A stretch of 6,184 nt of DNA from Minisyncoccota bacterium (lineage in GTDB: Bacteria; Patescibacteriota; Minisyncoccia; Phycocordibacterales; UBA5272), in the NCBI GenBank assembly GCA_022843645.1, contig JALHNF010000038.1:1-6184 (forward strand), given 5' to 3'. The notes under the pieces are model-generated. The model did no database searches. It saw nothing but the letters and a program-made list of their open reading frames with translations, and was not told where the DNA came from. This document shows positions 4,973-6,184 of this stretch, one piece after another (positions within the stretch are counted from its first letter, which is position 1; each line of letters starts with the position of its first letter). Both the position numbers and the translations under genes were made by a program.

Positions 4973-6169
4973 CTAGATTTTTTGCAAGCGGACAATTTCC
5001 TTCCGCAAAATAGCATCAATTCGCATAGCAAGCTTTTCAAAATCTTTTTCTTTGAAGCCGCGTGTTGTTTCTGCGGCCGTACCGAGTCGAAGTCCTGATG
5101 GGTCCATAGGCGAACGTGTCTCTCCTGGAATAGTATTTTTGTTTACGACAATTCCCTCTTTCTCAAGAGCAATACTTGCCGCATCCCCAGAAAGCCCAGC
5201 ACCATTCATCCATGTATCAACAAGGAGTAGGTGCGAGTCTGTGCCACCGGTTACAATTCTCCATCCATGTTTCTGAAGAGCTTTTGCGAATACTTTTGCG
5301 TTTACAATGACCTGCTTTGCGTATGTTTTAAATTTTGGATCGCATGCTTCTTTTAGAGCGACGACGACGGCTGCAATCTGATTCATATGCGGACCACCTT
5401 GAAGACCTGGAAATACAGCTTTGTCTATCTTTGCAGGCAAATTCCTCTCATCTATTTTTGAAAAGATAAGTGCGCTACGTGGCCCACGAAGTGTTTTGTG
5501 TGTTGTTGTTGTCACAACATCTGCATACGCAAAGGGACTTGGATATGCTCCACCTGCCACAAGCCCAGAGAGATGCGATATGTCACAAAGAAGAAGTGCG
5601 CCGCAGGCATCCGCAATCTCACGAAACTTTTTCCAATCAACCTTACGAGGATATGCAGTGTAGCCAGCAATAATAAGCGCAGGTTTTTCTTGAAGCGCAA
5701 TTTCTTTAAGATGTTCGTAGTTCAACACTTCTGTCTTCTCATCCACTTCATACGGTACCTGTTTCCACAATTTTCCCGTAGCAGAAACACTGTGTCCATG
5801 TGTTAGATGTCCTCCATGATTAAGTCGAAGTCCCATAACTTTTTCACCAACTGGCACAAGCCCAAGAAGCACAGCCAAGTTTGCCGGCGAGCCAGAAAGG
5901 GCTTGTGGATTCACCGCCCATTTTTTAGAAGACAATTTGAATGCTTTGAGTGCGCGCTCTTGGCAAAGCCTCTCTACTTTGTCAGCATTTTCTTGGCCAC
6001 GATAGTAACGGCGCCCAGGGTACCCTTCCGAGTACTTATTTACTATTTCTGAAGCAAGCGCTTCACGCACGTCATCTGAACAATAGTTCTCAGATGCAAT
6101 CAAAGTCACCGTTTTCTTTTGACGCACTTTTTCAGCATCAAGAATCTTTTTGAGCTCCTTGTCTTTCAT
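4973..6169 (-). CDS. glyA: Serine hydroxymethyltransferase
   Basis: PLP enzyme of the cytoplasm that interconverts serine and glycine while loading tetrahydrofolate with a one-carbon unit, the source of the dTMP methyl group. It is 398 residues, slightly shorter than the common 415-420. Seen in order: TLIASENY (22-29); SEGYPGRRYYRGQENADKVE (47-66), with Arg where YYGG is usual; DISHLSGLVAGG (196-207), carrying the PLP-contacting D196 and H199 in place of the usual DMAHxAGL; TTTTHKTLRGPR (220-231), with the Schiff-base lysine K225; and LRLGTAAETTRGF, with R361 as the expected substrate-carboxylate Arg and TAA for the usual TPA. The catalytic residues look intact. The ATG at 6169 has no Shine-Dalgarno but has a TATAGT box six bases upstream, so the mRNA may be leaderless. 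It is followed after 42 nt by tmk with no terminator between, so the two form a likely operon. Confidence 0.96.
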   Translation of the reverse strand: MKDKELKKILDAEKVRQKKTVTLIASENYCSDDVREALASEIVNKYSEGYPGRRYYRGQENADKVERLCQERALKAFKLSSKKWAVNPQALSGSPANLAVLLGLVPVGEKVMGLRLNHGGHLTHGHSVSATGKLWKQVPYEVDEKTEVLNYEHLKEIALQEKPALIIAGYTAYPRKVDWKKFREIADACGALLLCDISHLSGLVAGGAYPSPFAYADVVTTTTHKTLRGPRSALIFSKIDERNLPAKIDKAVFPGLQGGPHMNQIAAVVVALKEACDPKFKTYAKQVIVNAKVFAKALQKHGWRIVTGGTDSHLLLVDTWMNGAGLSGDAASIALEKEGIVVNKNTIPGETRSPMDPSGLRLGTAAETTRGFKEKDFEKLAMRIDAILRKEIVRLQKI

Positions 6170-6184
6170 GAGAAAACTATACCA
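6170..6184 (-). promoter_or_regulatory. Likely extended -10 promoter element for glyA, leaderless arrangement
   Basis: The upstream bases read TGG TATAGT TTTCTC then ATG. TATAGT (6176-6181) matches TATAAT at five of six, and TG one base before it is an extended -10 signature. Transcription would begin about at the ATG. The -35 region lies outside the window. The six-base distance is identical to that at dut. Confidence 0.55.

Noticed and set aside
5498..5806. Plus-strand 102-residue frame opposite glyA
   Set aside because: Antisense to the PLP-lysine and DISH motifs of SHMT; it has no protein-like features of its own.
1..6184. CRISPR arrays, tRNA/rRNA genes, insertion sequences, riboswitches
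   Set aside because: No regularly spaced repeats, terminal inverted repeats, transposase motifs or cloverleaf-like segments were seen on reading; almost all bases lie in the six housekeeping-type genes and short gaps.

Overview
The window is gene-dense and all the genes read leftward (minus strand). In transcription order from the right edge they are: serine hydroxymethyltransferase (glyA), thymidylate kinase (tmk, with an apparent frameshift), a strong intrinsic terminator, dUTPase (dut), arginyl-tRNA synthetase (argS), a 93-residue unrecognised protein, and the N-terminal 575 residues of isoleucyl-tRNA synthetase (ileS), which runs off the left edge. I see no mobile element, CRISPR array, tRNA or rRNA, and no gene-free stretch over 300 bases.

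Organism: a bacterium with moderate GC, very short intergenic gaps and compact enzymes. The IleRS is of the eukaryote-like/type 2 kind, and housekeeping genes are packed without familiar operon partners. I infer a Candidate Phyla Radiation (Patescibacteria) genome, perhaps Parcubacteria. No rRNA is present to prove this.

Layout and co-function: the right half (glyA-tmk, then dut) is a thymidylate/one-carbon set. SHMT supplies methylene-tetrahydrofolate, dUTPase supplies dUMP and removes dUTP, and TMK phosphorylates dTMP. No thymidylate synthase is visible here. The left half (argS, small ORF, ileS) is a tRNA-charging set that appears to be co-transcribed with dut.

Three things stand out. (1) The IleRS reading frame, after its SRxRYWGxPIPxW motif, continues without interruption into a histidine-phosphatase (phosphoglycerate-mutase-like) domain with an intact RHG motif. 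It sits where the second zinc knuckle of type 2 IleRS would be, and the visible CxxC half of that knuckle is missing. (2) tmk needs a -1 shift at a run of seven G to join its P-loop half to the rest of the enzyme. (3) glyA and dut, the two genes that seem to start transcripts, both have a TATANT box exactly 6 nt before ATG and no Shine-Dalgarno sequence, which suggests leaderless mRNAs. tmk, inside a transcript, has a Shine-Dalgarno sequence, and ileS has a short-spaced one.
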